The notes below the pieces were generated by a model. The model ran no database searches. It had not been told where the DNA came from and worked only from the letters and a program-made list of their open reading frames with translations. Below are positions 16,004-25,315 of a stretch of 64,000 nt of DNA, piece after piece (position 1 is the first letter of the stretch; the number at the start of each line of letters is the position of its first letter). Source of the DNA: CAZUAQ01 sp964618455 (lineage in GTDB: Bacteria > Planctomycetota > Phycisphaerae > UBA1845 > PWPN01). A program made the translations under genes and the position numbers. Location of the stretch: the NCBI GenBank assembly GCA_964618455.1, contig CAZUAQ010000015.1, forward strand, positions 55,628-119,627, written 5' to 3'.

Positions 16004-17413
16004 CTAGCGGCGACGATTGGCTTCAGCACCTTTCATCTCGGATGCCAGCCTGTCGGCCACCTGCCTCAGTTGCTTCACGATGTCCGGGTGCTCATCCGCA
16101 AGGTTGTGTTGCTCGCTCATGTCATCATCGAGATTGAAAAGTCCGATCTTCTCGATCTCGTCGCCGTCGATGATGCCCGGAAATTCACTGGGGTGCGCCT
16201 GTTCGTACGGGGCAAGCATCCGGACGCCGTCCGGAGCGCGCCAATCAACCCATGCATCCCCTGGCTTCCAGCGCTTCTCGCGTACCGGGCCGGGCGCGCG
16301 AACGCAGAGTTTCCATGGCCCGCTGCGTACCGTCGCGAGATCATTGCCGCGGAAGCTGTAAAGCGCCTCGTGCGGAGTCCCGGCCTCTGATGTCAGGAGC
16401 GGCATGATGTCGCGGCCATCGAGCACGCGATCGGAGGGCAGTTCGATGCCGACGGCCGACGCCGCCGTCACGTAGAGATCCATGACAATGGCGGCCTGGT
16501 CACTGACATGCCCGGCAGGGACTCTTCCAGGCCAACGCGCGATGCAGGGCACACGGATCCCCCCCTCCCAGTTGCGTCCCTTCATGCCGCGCAGCCCGCC
16601 GGTGCTCCCGCCATACCAGGGACCGTTGTCACTGGTGAAGATGACGAGTGTCCGGTGGTCGATGCCCAACGCCTTCAGCTTGTCGAGGATCTCCCCGACG
16701 CTCCAGTCGAGCTCCTCGATGGTATCGCCGTACAGTCCCGCTCCGGACTTCCTGTAAAACCCATCCGAGGCCGCCAGGGGCTTGTGGGGCATGGCATGGG
16801 GCAGATAGAGCAGGAACGGCCAATGCTGGTTCTTTTCGATGAATTGCAGCGCGCGCTGCGTGTACCGCTTCGTCAGAGTCGCCTGGACTACCGGATACTC
16901 TACCATCCGATCGCCGTCGATGAGTTCGACCGGGTGCATGTCGTTGCTGTAGAGAATGCCGAGATACTCGTCGAAGCCATGGCGGATGGGGTAGAATTCA
17001 CGGCGATGGCCGAGATGCCACTTGCCGATGCAGGCGGTGCGGTAGCCCGCCTGTCGGAAGAGTTCACCAAGCGTGATTTCGGATTGGGGAATGCCGAAGT
17101 CGTTCAGACCGCGATCGGGCGTGGGGTTGCGCGTCATGCCGCTGCGAAAGGGGTACCGCCCGGTCAACAATGCGGCACGGGAAGGCGCGCAGTACGGCAC
17201 GGGCACGTAGAATTGCGTGAGCCGCGCGCCTTCGGCGGCCATGCGATCGATTCGGGGTGTGGACCAGTGTTGCTGCCCGTAACATCCAAGGTCGCCCCAG
17301 CCGAGATCGTCGGCAAAGATGATAATGACATTGGGCGGCGGCTCAACGGGTTCGGGTTGAGCCGCTATCAGAGTGGAGAGCCCAAGCGCGAGGATCATTG
17401 ATGAAACGGGCAT
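16004..17413 (-). CDS. Secreted sulfatase of the arylsulfatase family
   Basis: The start at 17413 has AGAGG 7 nt upstream and gives a signal peptide (MPVSSMILALGLSTLIAAQ). Metal-binding IIFADDLGWGDLGCYG follows at residues ~31-46. The sulfatase signature CAPSRAALLTGRYP has the Cys (residue 75) that is converted to formylglycine. GKWHLGH and FTSDNGPWYGG complete the active site. It should release sulfate from sulfated sugars or polysaccharides outside the cytoplasm after activation by an FGly-generating enzyme, which is not in the window. Length is 469, normal for the family. It is convergent with the membrane protein gene upstream. Confidence 0.93.
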   Translation of the reverse strand: MPVSSMILALGLSTLIAAQPEPVEPPPNVIIIFADDLGWGDLGCYGQQHWSTPRIDRMAAEGARLTQFYVPVPYCAPSRAALLTGRYPFRSGMTRNPTPDRGLNDFGIPQSEITLGELFRQAGYRTACIGKWHLGHRREFYPIRHGFDEYLGILYSNDMHPVELIDGDRMVEYPVVQATLTKRYTQRALQFIEKNQHWPFLLYLPHAMPHKPLAASDGFYRKSGAGLYGDTIEELDWSVGEILDKLKALGIDHRTLVIFTSDNGPWYGGSTGGLRGMKGRNWEGGIRVPCIARWPGRVPAGHVSDQAAIVMDLYVTAASAVGIELPSDRVLDGRDIMPLLTSEAGTPHEALYSFRGNDLATVRSGPWKLCVRAPGPVREKRWKPGDAWVDWRAPDGVRMLAPYEQAHPSEFPGIIDGDEIEKIGLFNLDDDMSEQHNLADEHPDIVKQLRQVADRLASEMKGAEANRRR

Positions 17414-17575
17414 GCTGCATCCTCTCGTGGTCAACGGGGTACGATGTGGTATCCAAGAAGGATATTACCCCAGTCGAGCAACGGCGCGAAGGCGTCGATC
17501 ACTTGTCTCGGCGTCCACAACGGCCGAGATGACGTAGAACGGTTTCGATACAACATTCATTCAGGGGTCACACCA

Positions 17576-18835
17576 ATGAAGACTCGATTTGCCTTATTCA
17601 TCATGTTATGCGCCGTGCCGGTGCATCTCCTCATCGCTCAGGACACGGCCGCTGCCCGGGACCTGCCCGAGCAGTTGAACCGGCAGCTCGGGCAAGGCCG
17701 ATTCGAAGAAGCAATCAACCAGCTTGAAGGCATGGTGGAGTCGGCGTCGGACCGTGACCAGGTTCTGTTCGCCCTTGGCACAGTGCGCGTCCTCTCCGCC
17801 GTCGAGTCGCTCGCCCAGACGATCAATCGCTTCGGTCCGGTCGACAACACTTTCCTCTTCATGATGAGCGGGATGTCGATCGGCGCGCCTCAGGGGCTCA
17901 ACGCCAAGGACACCACGAAGGTGCGCTACGACGACGTTCGCGCTGCGGTTCAGACATTCATCACCGACCTGGACAAGGCAAGGAAGGCGCTGTCGGCCAT
18001 GTCTCCCCAACCGGTGAAGCTTCCCATTCACTTCGGCCTGATCCGGATGGACCTCAACGCCGACGGCCGCTCCACTCCGGAGGAGGCGTTCTGGCGGCTG
18101 TTCAATCAAATCAACCGGACACAAGTCACCACGGAGGAACAGGCCGCCGCGTTCATCATCGCCTTCGATCGCGGTGACGCCTACTGGCTCGAGGGCTATT
18201 GCCATCTGCTCATGGGATTGGGCGAGGCGTTTCTGGCCTACGATCATCGTGATCTATTCGAGCATACCGGACATCTATTCTTCGAGCAGGTCGATACGCC
18301 GTATGGCTTTCTTCGTGATGCGCAGCGTCCGAGGGATTGGTCGACGCGGCAGATCAGCGACATCATCGCCTTCATTCATCTTCTGCGTTTCGAGGTGAAG
18401 GAGCCGGAGCGGATGAAACGAAGTCTGGAGCACTTTCGCCAGGTGCTGGCATCGAGCAGGCAGATGTGGGCGGCAGTGCTTTCGGAAAGTGACGACGACC
18501 GCGAGTGGATTCCCCACCCCGGGCAGACCGGCGTTCTCGACATCGGTATCTCGCAGGAGCGCGTCGACGCGTGGCTCGCATTCGTGGAGGAGGCTGAAGC
18601 ATTGCTGGAAGGGAGAAAACTTGCGCCGTTCTGGCGTGGCGAGAAGCCGGGAGCAGGTATCAACATCCACCGGATCTTCACTGAACCGACACGCTTCGAT
18701 CTTGTTCTGTGGTTCCAGGGACCCGGCCTAGCGAAGTATGTCGAGAAGGGTGAGCTGACCCACCCGGAGATCTGGCAGCAACTGCAACGCGTCTTCAGAG
18801 GGAGCTTTGTCAACTTCGCCCTGTGGTGGAACTGA
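17576..18835 (+). CDS. Hypothetical exported protein, helical
   Basis: This family is not recognised. The start at 17576 is supported by AGGGG 9 nt upstream and a signal peptide (MKTRFALFIMLCAVPVHLLIAQ). The earlier in-frame ATG at 17444 would bury the signal. The mature ~395 residues are mostly helical; an early stretch (RFEEAINQLEGMVESASDRD) looks like a TPR-type pair, and DLNADGRSTPEEAFWR resembles a single EF-like loop. No catalytic motif is visible. A periplasmic or surface location is inferred from the signal peptide. It stands alone between the divergent sulfatase and fabI. Confidence 0.75.
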   Translation: MKTRFALFIMLCAVPVHLLIAQDTAAARDLPEQLNRQLGQGRFEEAINQLEGMVESASDRDQVLFALGTVRVLSAVESLAQTINRFGPVDNTFLFMMSGMSIGAPQGLNAKDTTKVRYDDVRAAVQTFITDLDKARKALSAMSPQPVKLPIHFGLIRMDLNADGRSTPEEAFWRLFNQINRTQVTTEEQAAAFIIAFDRGDAYWLEGYCHLLMGLGEAFLAYDHRDLFEHTGHLFFEQVDTPYGFLRDAQRPRDWSTRQISDIIAFIHLLRFEVKEPERMKRSLEHFRQVLASSRQMWAAVLSESDDDREWIPHPGQTGVLDIGISQERVDAWLAFVEEAEALLEGRKLAPFWRGEKPGAGINIHRIFTEPTRFDLVLWFQGPGLAKYVEKGELTHPEIWQQLQRVFRGSFVNFALWWN

Positions 18836-18973
18836 TGCGGATGTCGATCATCCGATTCCGCGGCATTCTTGACGTCGCCGGTGGATCATGATTAACTCAC
18901 GCGTTGATAAGCGGCCTCCCGGAGTGAGGTCGCCGTAGCGGCCTGATGAATGGCGTTTGGAAAGGATTGTGGC

Positions 18974-19753
18974 ATGGGACTGCTCGACGGAAAAAAGGGA
19001 CTGGTGTTCGGTGTGGCGAACGATCGGAGCATTGCCTGGCATATCGCCGATCACCTGATCCGTCATGGGGCAACGTGCGCGTTCTCGCATCTTCCCGGCG
19101 AGAAGATGGAGCGCCGCGTGCGCAAGACCATCGAAGCCGGTGGAGTGAGCGACCCGTGGCTGTTTCCGTGCGACGTGTCCAAGGACGAAGACCTGGACGC
19201 CGTCTTCAACGCCTACGCCGAGAAGTTCGATACGATGGATTTCGTGGTGCATTCGATGGCGTTTGCGGATCGGGAGTATCTGAAGATCGGAAATTTTACG
19301 ACCACGCCGCGTGAGGTGTTCACGCAGGCCCTGGATATCTCCGCATTCACGCTGGTGGCGGTGGCCAAACGGGCGCAGGAACTGATGCCGAATGGTGGAT
19401 CGATTATCGGGATGTCCTACCTCGGCGCGGAGCGGGTGGTGCCGGCGTACAACGTGATGGGCGTGGCCAAGGCGGCGCTGGAGGCAAGCGCCCGGTATCT
19501 GGCGGCCGAACTCGGCGCGAAGGGTATCCGCGTCAATACGTTATCGGCGGGGCCCTGCCGAACGCTGTCGGCGATGGCGGTCGGGGGCATCGACGAGATG
19601 TTTGAGTGGGTGGAAAAGAAGGCTCCGCTGCAGCGCAATATCGAGACTGAAGAAGTCGGCAAGGCGGCGGTCTATTTTGTCAGTGACCTGTCCAGCGGAG
19701 TCACGGGAGAGAACCATTACATCGACGCCGGCTTCAACATTATCGGCGTGTAG
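18974..19753 (+). CDS. fabI: Enoyl-[acyl-carrier-protein] reductase FabI
   Basis: FabI makes the last reduction in each cycle of type II fatty acid synthesis, using NAD(P)H in the cytosol. The chosen start (MGLLDGKKGLVFGVANDRSI) has AAGGA upstream and the typical FabI N-terminus, so the ATG at 18950 is rejected. The glycine-rich nucleotide site is GVANDRSIAWHIA, and the catalytic Tyr-x6-Lys is YNVMGVAKAALE. The SAGPCRTLSAMAV loop corresponds to SAGPIRTLAA of FabI. It is 259 residues, a normal length. It is a single gene with no fatty-acid neighbours. Confidence 0.95.
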   Translation: MGLLDGKKGLVFGVANDRSIAWHIADHLIRHGATCAFSHLPGEKMERRVRKTIEAGGVSDPWLFPCDVSKDEDLDAVFNAYAEKFDTMDFVVHSMAFADREYLKIGNFTTTPREVFTQALDISAFTLVAVAKRAQELMPNGGSIIGMSYLGAERVVPAYNVMGVAKAALEASARYLAAELGAKGIRVNTLSAGPCRTLSAMAVGGIDEMFEWVEKKAPLQRNIETEEVGKAAVYFVSDLSSGVTGENHYIDAGFNIIGV

Positions 19754-19874
19754 AGTGAAGGTCCCCCCTACCGAGCCTGGTCCTCGTTCTCGAAGTCAAG
19801 CTGTTATTCTTGCATATCTGTAAAAACAATCGTACATGATTCTCGAGTTCTCGCCGAATCTTGGGAGTACATGT

Positions 19875-20831
19875 ATGCCATCGCACACGGGAAGCCCGCC
19901 AAGGGCCAGCCTCCGCCAGGTGCTGGAGAGCGTCTCAGACACCCACTACCACGCTGTCGAACCGAACGGTGGAAGGCGTACTTCTCCACGGGTGAAGCCC
20001 GATAAATCGGCTTACGTCCGGGTGCTTACGCCGACCGCACCGGTCACGCTGGAATCGTACAGCGTCCGCGATATCTCGAATCGAGGTCTCGGCATTCGTT
20101 CGACGAACTACCTCCCCCCAGGAAGCATCCAGCGTGTCGAGGTGTGCAGCCAGGATCTGGGCTGGACGGGAGACATGCGCGTCACCTATTGCAAGGAGAA
20201 TAACTCCTGCTTCATTGTCGGCCTGGAAGCGCTGGATGGCGATTGCAGTATTCAGGGAGAGGCCTCGATACACGTGAAGCCACAGATGATCTATCGTGAC
20301 GAGTACGAGCACATCAGTGCTTCGCCGGAGGCGGCCTGGCTCGAACGGTCACGCGAAGAGATTGCCGCGTCCTTTCGACGCTACAACAAGGCACGACAGA
20401 CATTCGGTCTCTTCGGGACGAGGATTGATGCCGCCATCGATGCCTTTATCAAGGGGCTTCCGGAAGGAAATGTCGATAAGGCCCGGGCCAGTCGCCGATC
20501 GCAAAATCGCATGAACACCAGGATCCAGGGCTGCATGATCCTGGTCGGCGGACAGTACTGGCATGGGCTCTCGGTCCAGTTCCTGAATATTTCCAAGGCA
20601 GGTGCCGGCGTCGTGATCAACGGTCAGGCTGTCGAGGCCCTGCCGCCGGAACTCCGCGCGCCGTTGAATCAACCCGATTGCCGGTTTCGTACCATTCTGG
20701 GGATGAATTCGCCCCAGGAAGTTCTCTGGCTGCCGGCTCGGACCGTCTACTTTCGACCGGATGATGACGAGCGGCTCTTCTTTGCAGGACTCGAATTCGA
20801 ACGCAAAGCATTCGACCTGCCCGGCGTGTAA
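19875..20831 (+). CDS. Protein with two PilZ-like domains (predicted c-di-GMP binding)
   Basis: The start at 19875 has GGGAG 7 nt upstream. The first PilZ domain shows RRTSPR (RxxxR) at residues ~35-40 and RDISNRGLG (D/NxSxxG) ~25 residues later. The second shows RSQNR and LNISKAGAG, also the RxxxR ... NxSxxG pair. A helical linker with RYNKARQTFG joins them. Both domains keep residues used to bind cyclic di-GMP. It is a cytosolic protein of 318 residues. It lies 126 bp upstream of a CpaE/TadZ-like ATPase on the same strand, suggesting control of a surface apparatus by c-di-GMP. Confidence 0.72.
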   Translation: MPSHTGSPPRASLRQVLESVSDTHYHAVEPNGGRRTSPRVKPDKSAYVRVLTPTAPVTLESYSVRDISNRGLGIRSTNYLPPGSIQRVEVCSQDLGWTGDMRVTYCKENNSCFIVGLEALDGDCSIQGEASIHVKPQMIYRDEYEHISASPEAAWLERSREEIAASFRRYNKARQTFGLFGTRIDAAIDAFIKGLPEGNVDKARASRRSQNRMNTRIQGCMILVGGQYWHGLSVQFLNISKAGAGVVINGQAVEALPPELRAPLNQPDCRFRTILGMNSPQEVLWLPARTVYFRPDDDERLFFAGLEFERKAFDLPGV

Positions 20832-20957
20832 GGTCTGGCACCCAGGCTCCGATAACAATTCGTGCCGGAAGGATCGTGAAAGGTGCTAAGTTCGATCCCG
20901 ATCCTTCCGATATCACTTTCGAAGCGGCTTTCCCATGCACGCGTATGAGGGGGGTCC

Positions 20958-22178
20958 GTGTCGGGACCATCGATAAAGCCCATGATAAACGCGCTGAAAA
21001 TCTGCCTATTTACGACGCCGGACACCCACGATACTCCGTTTCGCTCGGGTTTCGACGTATTGCAGGAGTTGTCCGTCGAGGGTGAAACGAACTCCTGGGA
21101 TCAGTTACGGGAATGGCTCAACCATCATCCTGTGGACATCGTGGCGGTCAATCTGGATGAACCGGACGGGATCGGTTTCGTCGTTGTCGAGCGTATCACC
21201 CACCTTGCCCCGAACGTGGCGGTCTTCGGTGTCAGCCGTCAGATCGATCCACAAACCATCATCAAGGCAATGCGGGCGGGCTGTTCGCAGTTCGTCGGCT
21301 GGCCGATTGATGGGGATGACCTCCGCACAGCCCTCGGAAAATTCAGCAAGCAACGCCAGCAGGTCACGGACAATTCCAAGCGCATCTGTGTGATCGGTGC
21401 CGCCGGGGGAGCCGGAGCCACGACGATCACCGCCAATCTTGCCCTGGAACTGGGTAACCTCTGTCAGCGTCGTGTCGGGATCGTGGACCTGAACATCGAA
21501 TTCGGCGACATCGGATGCGTGTTCGACTGCGATCCGAAATTCACGCTGGCGGACATCTGCCGCGACGGGATGGAAGTCGATCGCCTGATTCTCGAAGATG
21601 CCGTGCATGAACTGGAGGCCCCTGTTTCGCTCATCGCCCGGCCCCACCGGCTCTCCGAAGCCCGCGAGATCAGCCCGGAGGCGGTCGAATCGATGCTCGG
21701 AGTGATGGGGACGGTCTACCCCTTCGTCATCGTGGATCTGCCGCGGACCTACAGCTTCCTCAGCGCGGCGGCCCTGTCCCAGGTCGACCATGTGTTCCTC
21801 GTCACCCAGTTGGGGATCACCTCGCTGCGGAACGCATCGCGAATCCAGGAGTGCCTGATGGAAATGGGGACCGATGAAAAAGTCATCGAGATCGTCCTCA
21901 ACCGCTGGAAGGCGGACCACAACCGCGTGACCCCCGAGGACGTCGAAGCCCACTTCAAGAAGCCGATCTACGCACGCATTCCGAATGACTACAAACACAT
22001 CCAGGAAGCGCTGGATCTCGGCCATCCCGTTTTCACGAACTCCCCCGACAGTCCGGCGCGGATTGCAATCCAGGAGATGGCCATCGAGGTGGCCAAGGAA
22101 CATTTCCCGGCGGTCGAAGCCCAGGCTCCCCGCAGCGGCATCTTTAATCTTTGGCGCAAGAAGGCGACCAAGGTCTAA
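20958..22178 (+). CDS. CpaE/TadZ-like ATPase with N-terminal receiver-like domain
   Basis: The N-terminal ~125 residues have the pattern of a response-regulator fold without the canonical Asp box (DIVAVNLDEPDGIGF, then AMRAGCSQFVGWPID). A MinD/ParA-type ATPase follows, with the deviant P-loop CVIGAAGGAGATTITANLA; the GGxGATT form lacking the second Lys is common in CpaE/TadZ. Further motifs are GIVDLNIEFGDIG and FVIVDLPRTYS. TadZ proteins localise Tad/Flp pilus machinery at the inner membrane. No tad genes are nearby, but pilus-type genes lie at 6.5-11.5 kb. GTG at 20958 is chosen because GAGG lies 7 nt upstream; an ATG occurs at 20982. Confidence 0.82.
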   Translation: MSGPSIKPMINALKICLFTTPDTHDTPFRSGFDVLQELSVEGETNSWDQLREWLNHHPVDIVAVNLDEPDGIGFVVVERITHLAPNVAVFGVSRQIDPQTIIKAMRAGCSQFVGWPIDGDDLRTALGKFSKQRQQVTDNSKRICVIGAAGGAGATTITANLALELGNLCQRRVGIVDLNIEFGDIGCVFDCDPKFTLADICRDGMEVDRLILEDAVHELEAPVSLIARPHRLSEAREISPEAVESMLGVMGTVYPFVIVDLPRTYSFLSAAALSQVDHVFLVTQLGITSLRNASRIQECLMEMGTDEKVIEIVLNRWKADHNRVTPEDVEAHFKKPIYARIPNDYKHIQEALDLGHPVFTNSPDSPARIAIQEMAIEVAKEHFPAVEAQAPRSGIFNLWRKKATKV

Positions 22179-22306
22179 ACGCCCCCCACTCCACGATCTA
22201 CCTGCTTCCGCTTCGTGACCCGCTGTCCGTTCGCATGGCTGCAGCCGGAAGGTTATAGTACCTGCCGATCGAACACGCATTCCTGCTCTTCAAGCGAGGT
22301 ACTTTC

Positions 22307-23047
22307 ATGAGACCCAATTATCGCTCTATCACGAGTGGTCCACTTCGAACTCATCACCACAGTCCACTTTGTGCTCGCGGCCTCACGGCTCTCGGATGCG
22401 TGTTGCTGGCCATGCTATCGACTGGTTGCGTCGGGACGTCGAAAGGTGGCGGTGATGAGGAAAGACCGGTCCTGCTGATCATCGGGGACTCCATCTCGAT
22501 GGAACGCGGCTATCTGGCAGGCGTGAGAGAGCGACTGAGTGAGACTTACCAGGTGGTTCACAACCCGGGCAACGGAGGCGACAGTGCGAATGTCCTGAGC
22601 CATCTTGACGCGTGGCTGGCGGAAGCGCGTCCTGACGTGATCCACTTCAACTGCGGTCTGCATGATCTCAAATGGAATCGGTCGACACGAAGTCACCAGG
22701 TGGGCATCGAAGCGTATCGCAGCAGTCTTGCCGCGATTGCCGAGCGGCTACGTATGCAGGAACAAGCCACGCTCATCTTTGCGCTGACCACCCCCGTGAA
22801 CACGGCCTGGCACCGGGAGAAGAAACCTTTCGACCGTCGCCTTTCCGACGTCAAGCTCTATAACAACGTCGCAACGCAGGTCATGCGGGAGTACGGCATA
22901 CCTGTCAATGATCTCTACGCAGTGATCCGTGAGGCAGGGACGGACACGTGCCTCGTGGCCGATGGAGTGCACATGAACGAGCGCGGGAATGCACTTCTGG
23001 CTGAAGCAGTGACTTCGAAGGTCCGCGAGATCACGACAAGCCGTTGA
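22307..23047 (+). CDS. SGNH/GDSL-family hydrolase lipoprotein
   Basis: GAGG lies 7 nt before the ATG. An N-terminal region leads to the hydrophobic stretch LGCVLLAMLSTGC with a lipobox, so the protein is probably lipid-anchored. Block I is IIGDSISMERGY with the nucleophile Ser; an Asn-Gly block (NPGNGGDSANV) and FNCGLHDLKWN follow, and the catalytic Asp/His pair lies in ADGVHMNERG near the end. The family contains esterases and carbohydrate deacetylases. It is 246 residues and monocistronic, convergent with the vWA gene. Confidence 0.82.
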   Translation: MRPNYRSITSGPLRTHHHSPLCARGLTALGCVLLAMLSTGCVGTSKGGGDEERPVLLIIGDSISMERGYLAGVRERLSETYQVVHNPGNGGDSANVLSHLDAWLAEARPDVIHFNCGLHDLKWNRSTRSHQVGIEAYRSSLAAIAERLRMQEQATLIFALTTPVNTAWHREKKPFDRRLSDVKLYNNVATQVMREYGIPVNDLYAVIREAGTDTCLVADGVHMNERGNALLAEAVTSKVREITTSR

Positions 23048-23080
23048 TCGAAGCGTCCATGAACTCCAGCCTCGGAAAGT

Positions 23081-23127
23081 AAAAAAGAACGGAGCGCCGG
23101 AATCCCTCCTGGATCCTCGGCGCTCCG
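23081..23127 (-). terminator. Intrinsic terminator of the vWA/calcium-repeat gene
   Basis: Perfect 10-bp arms CGGAGCGCCG (23090-23099) and CGGCGCTCCG (23118-23127). On the minus strand the stem is followed by TTCTTTTTT, a clear intrinsic terminator 22 bp after the gene at 23149. It could also act on the convergent SGNH gene. Confidence 0.85.
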
Positions 23128-23148
23128 AGTCATGTGATCACCTTCACG

Positions 23149-25008
23149 CTACCTCTCATAAATCTCGCACTCATCGGGGATGCCGTTCTCCGGCTCGACA
23201 TCCTGGCTCTCGCCCGAGTCGATATCGCACTCATCGGGAACTCCGTTGAAGTTGCAATCCTCGGCACAGTTTTCGCCGCAACCCGGAATCTCGTCGAAAT
23301 ACTGCCCCTCGTACGGAATCTCACAGGTGTCGGCAAGGCCGTTTCCGTTGCAGTCCTCGTAGTTCGGGCCTGTCGGCGGCACTTCCGGGCAGAAGCTGTC
23401 ATCAGCACAAACCGACGTGAAGAACTGATGAATCAGGTCGTCGATCTCACCAATCTGGGTACCGCCGTCCAGCTTGATCCCCGCCGTGCCGGTGGCCCAG
23501 TCGGAGGCAAGCGTCTGGACGCATCCATCCGCACCGCCACCGACGACCGGGATGCCGACGATATCGTTTTCCACCGATTGGTCGATCAGCAGTTCGATCA
23601 CGTCCCGATCCATGCCGGGGTCGAGGCACGGGTTGCCGTCGATCGGCCCCTCGTCGCTGACGGTCATGAGCAGTCGGGTCGAGCCCTCATCCCACGGGTA
23701 ACGATCGGCCACGATGGCGGCCGCCAATCCCCAGTCCTCCACGCCGTTCAGGGTGACCCCCAGATCGCCCGGCACGTCGGTGCCCAGCAGATTGGCGACC
23801 GTATCGGTCACACAGGGGAAGAGCGGACCGGGGCCCTTCGAGGTCGTGCCCAGGAAGGTGGCGTTGGCATCGATACCCGCGAAGTTCAACGCGTTGATCA
23901 CCGCGGGGATGGCGTTGCATAACGCCTGGGCCTCATCCGACAGCGAGCCTGACGTGTCGACCACGACAACCAGCTCGAGCGTCGGGCAATTCACGCATTC
24001 ATCGGGAATCCCGTCCTCGTTGCAGTCCTTGCTGGTGAGATTGGCAATGTCGCACTCGTCGGGAATCCCGTTGCAGTTGCAATCGTCGGCGAGACCTTCG
24101 GCAATTTCGATCTCGTCATCGATCTCGTTGTTGTTGCAGTCGGTGATTTCCTCCTGATCGCAGTTCTCGGGCTGACCGCATCCGCAAAGGCCGGGTGCCG
24201 TCTTGGCCGAATCTTCGGGGCAACCATCGAAGCAGTCCAACACGCCGTCCCCATCGGTGTCGATATCGGCATCCCCGCAACCGCATGAGCCCTCTACATC
24301 CTTGTTGGCATCGTTCGGGCATTCGTCGCGGCAATCGGCGGTGCCGTCACCGTCCGAGTCGGTATCCAGCTCACCGCAGCCACATGCACCGGGTTCGGTC
24401 TTGGCGGGATCCTCCACGCAGAGATCGACGCAGTCAGGCGTCCCGTCGCCATCCGTATCCGTTTCGGGTACACCGCACCCGCAGACGCCGGGCGAAACCT
24501 TGGTCGGATCATCGGGACAGGCATCACCGCCGATCGGAAGGTCCGGAATGATGTACTCAACGATGTCGTCGGCTTCAAAATCTTCGCCGAGGATCAACAC
24601 GGCGGACTGCAGCGGATCCCCCGTTTCGAACTGACCCTCAATACGGATCAGCGCGGCGATGTCCGGTCCCACCGGGTCGGCCAGTTCGAGAGGCCCTACG
24701 GTAAGATCGGCCTGGTGGACCTGAACGTCGAGCACCAGGAATTCGATCGAGACCGTGGCGGACATGTCGTTGTTCTCACTGATCACCTGAACGGTGACCG
24801 GCTCCCCGACATCCGGAATGGGATTACCGGCGGGTTCTCCGTCAAAGTTGATGCCCGAACCGGGTACCGGCTGACCGGATCCCTCACCGTCCGTACCGGA
24901 ATCTCCTCCCATATCCGGATCGTTGGTCCCGTCGCCCGGAGGCGCACAGAAGGGAACACACTGGATCTGAGCTACGCACATACACATTGACAATAGTAAG
25001 ATTCTCAT
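23149..25008 (-). CDS. Exported calcium-repeat protein with von Willebrand factor A domain
   Basis: The start at 25008 gives a short signal with Cys residues (MRILLLSMCMCVAQIQC), possibly a lipoprotein; GGAAG lies upstream. After an acidic Gly-rich linker and a ~110-residue beta domain come four TSP3-like units, each with CGCG and DTDGDGxxDC (about residues 175-300). Two DCNxNGIPDEC units follow. A vWA domain starts at LVVVVDTSGSLSDEA with its MIDAS (DxSxS), then more DCNxNGxxDxC units close the protein. It is a metal-dependent surface adhesion or matrix protein by inference. Length is 619. No enzyme motif is seen. It is monocistronic with a promoter at 25187 and its own terminator. Confidence 0.85.
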   Translation of the reverse strand: MRILLLSMCMCVAQIQCVPFCAPPGDGTNDPDMGGDSGTDGEGSGQPVPGSGINFDGEPAGNPIPDVGEPVTVQVISENNDMSATVSIEFLVLDVQVHQADLTVGPLELADPVGPDIAALIRIEGQFETGDPLQSAVLILGEDFEADDIVEYIIPDLPIGGDACPDDPTKVSPGVCGCGVPETDTDGDGTPDCVDLCVEDPAKTEPGACGCGELDTDSDGDGTADCRDECPNDANKDVEGSCGCGDADIDTDGDGVLDCFDGCPEDSAKTAPGLCGCGQPENCDQEEITDCNNNEIDDEIEIAEGLADDCNCNGIPDECDIANLTSKDCNEDGIPDECVNCPTLELVVVVDTSGSLSDEAQALCNAIPAVINALNFAGIDANATFLGTTSKGPGPLFPCVTDTVANLLGTDVPGDLGVTLNGVEDWGLAAAIVADRYPWDEGSTRLLMTVSDEGPIDGNPCLDPGMDRDVIELLIDQSVENDIVGIPVVGGGADGCVQTLASDWATGTAGIKLDGGTQIGEIDDLIHQFFTSVCADDSFCPEVPPTGPNYEDCNGNGLADTCEIPYEGQYFDEIPGCGENCAEDCNFNGVPDECDIDSGESQDVEPENGIPDECEIYER

Positions 25009-25186
25009 CTTGCCTACTTCCTTTCGAGCCGGCGTCGATGTTACCACTCGGGGAGAGAGCGCACTATCTGTACTGAAACGCGGGGGAGATACGCTGAGGA
25101 ACGTTCAATTCTAGCCGCCAGCGAGAGACATTTCCTCGCGTGTGTCAAGATTCTTTACGGAATCCCACCCTGAAAGTGAACGCACA

Positions 25187-25216
25187 GTATTATTCCGCCA
25201 TGTTCATGCGTGTCAA
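25187..25216 (-). promoter_or_regulatory. Sigma70-type promoter of the vWA gene
   Basis: On the minus strand a consensus TTGACA (25216-25211) is followed after 18 nt by TAATAC (25192-25187). This would start transcription near 25180, leaving a ~170-nt leader. A second TTGACA lies at 25148-25143 within that leader. Confidence 0.55.
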
Positions 25217-25277
25217 GGGCTTAGCGACGGAAACCCGCCTCGGGAAACACCCATCACCTGAGATAACCCGGGATGAG

Positions 25278-25300
25278 CAAGAGCGATGCCGTGGCTCTTG
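25278..25300 (-). terminator. Hairpin after fhs
   Basis: Perfect 7-bp arms CAAGAGC and GCTCTTG with a 9-nt loop, 16 bp past the fhs stop on the minus strand. There is no T-tract, so termination is only suggested. Confidence 0.35.
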
Positions 25301-25315
25301 AAGGTGTGATAACGT

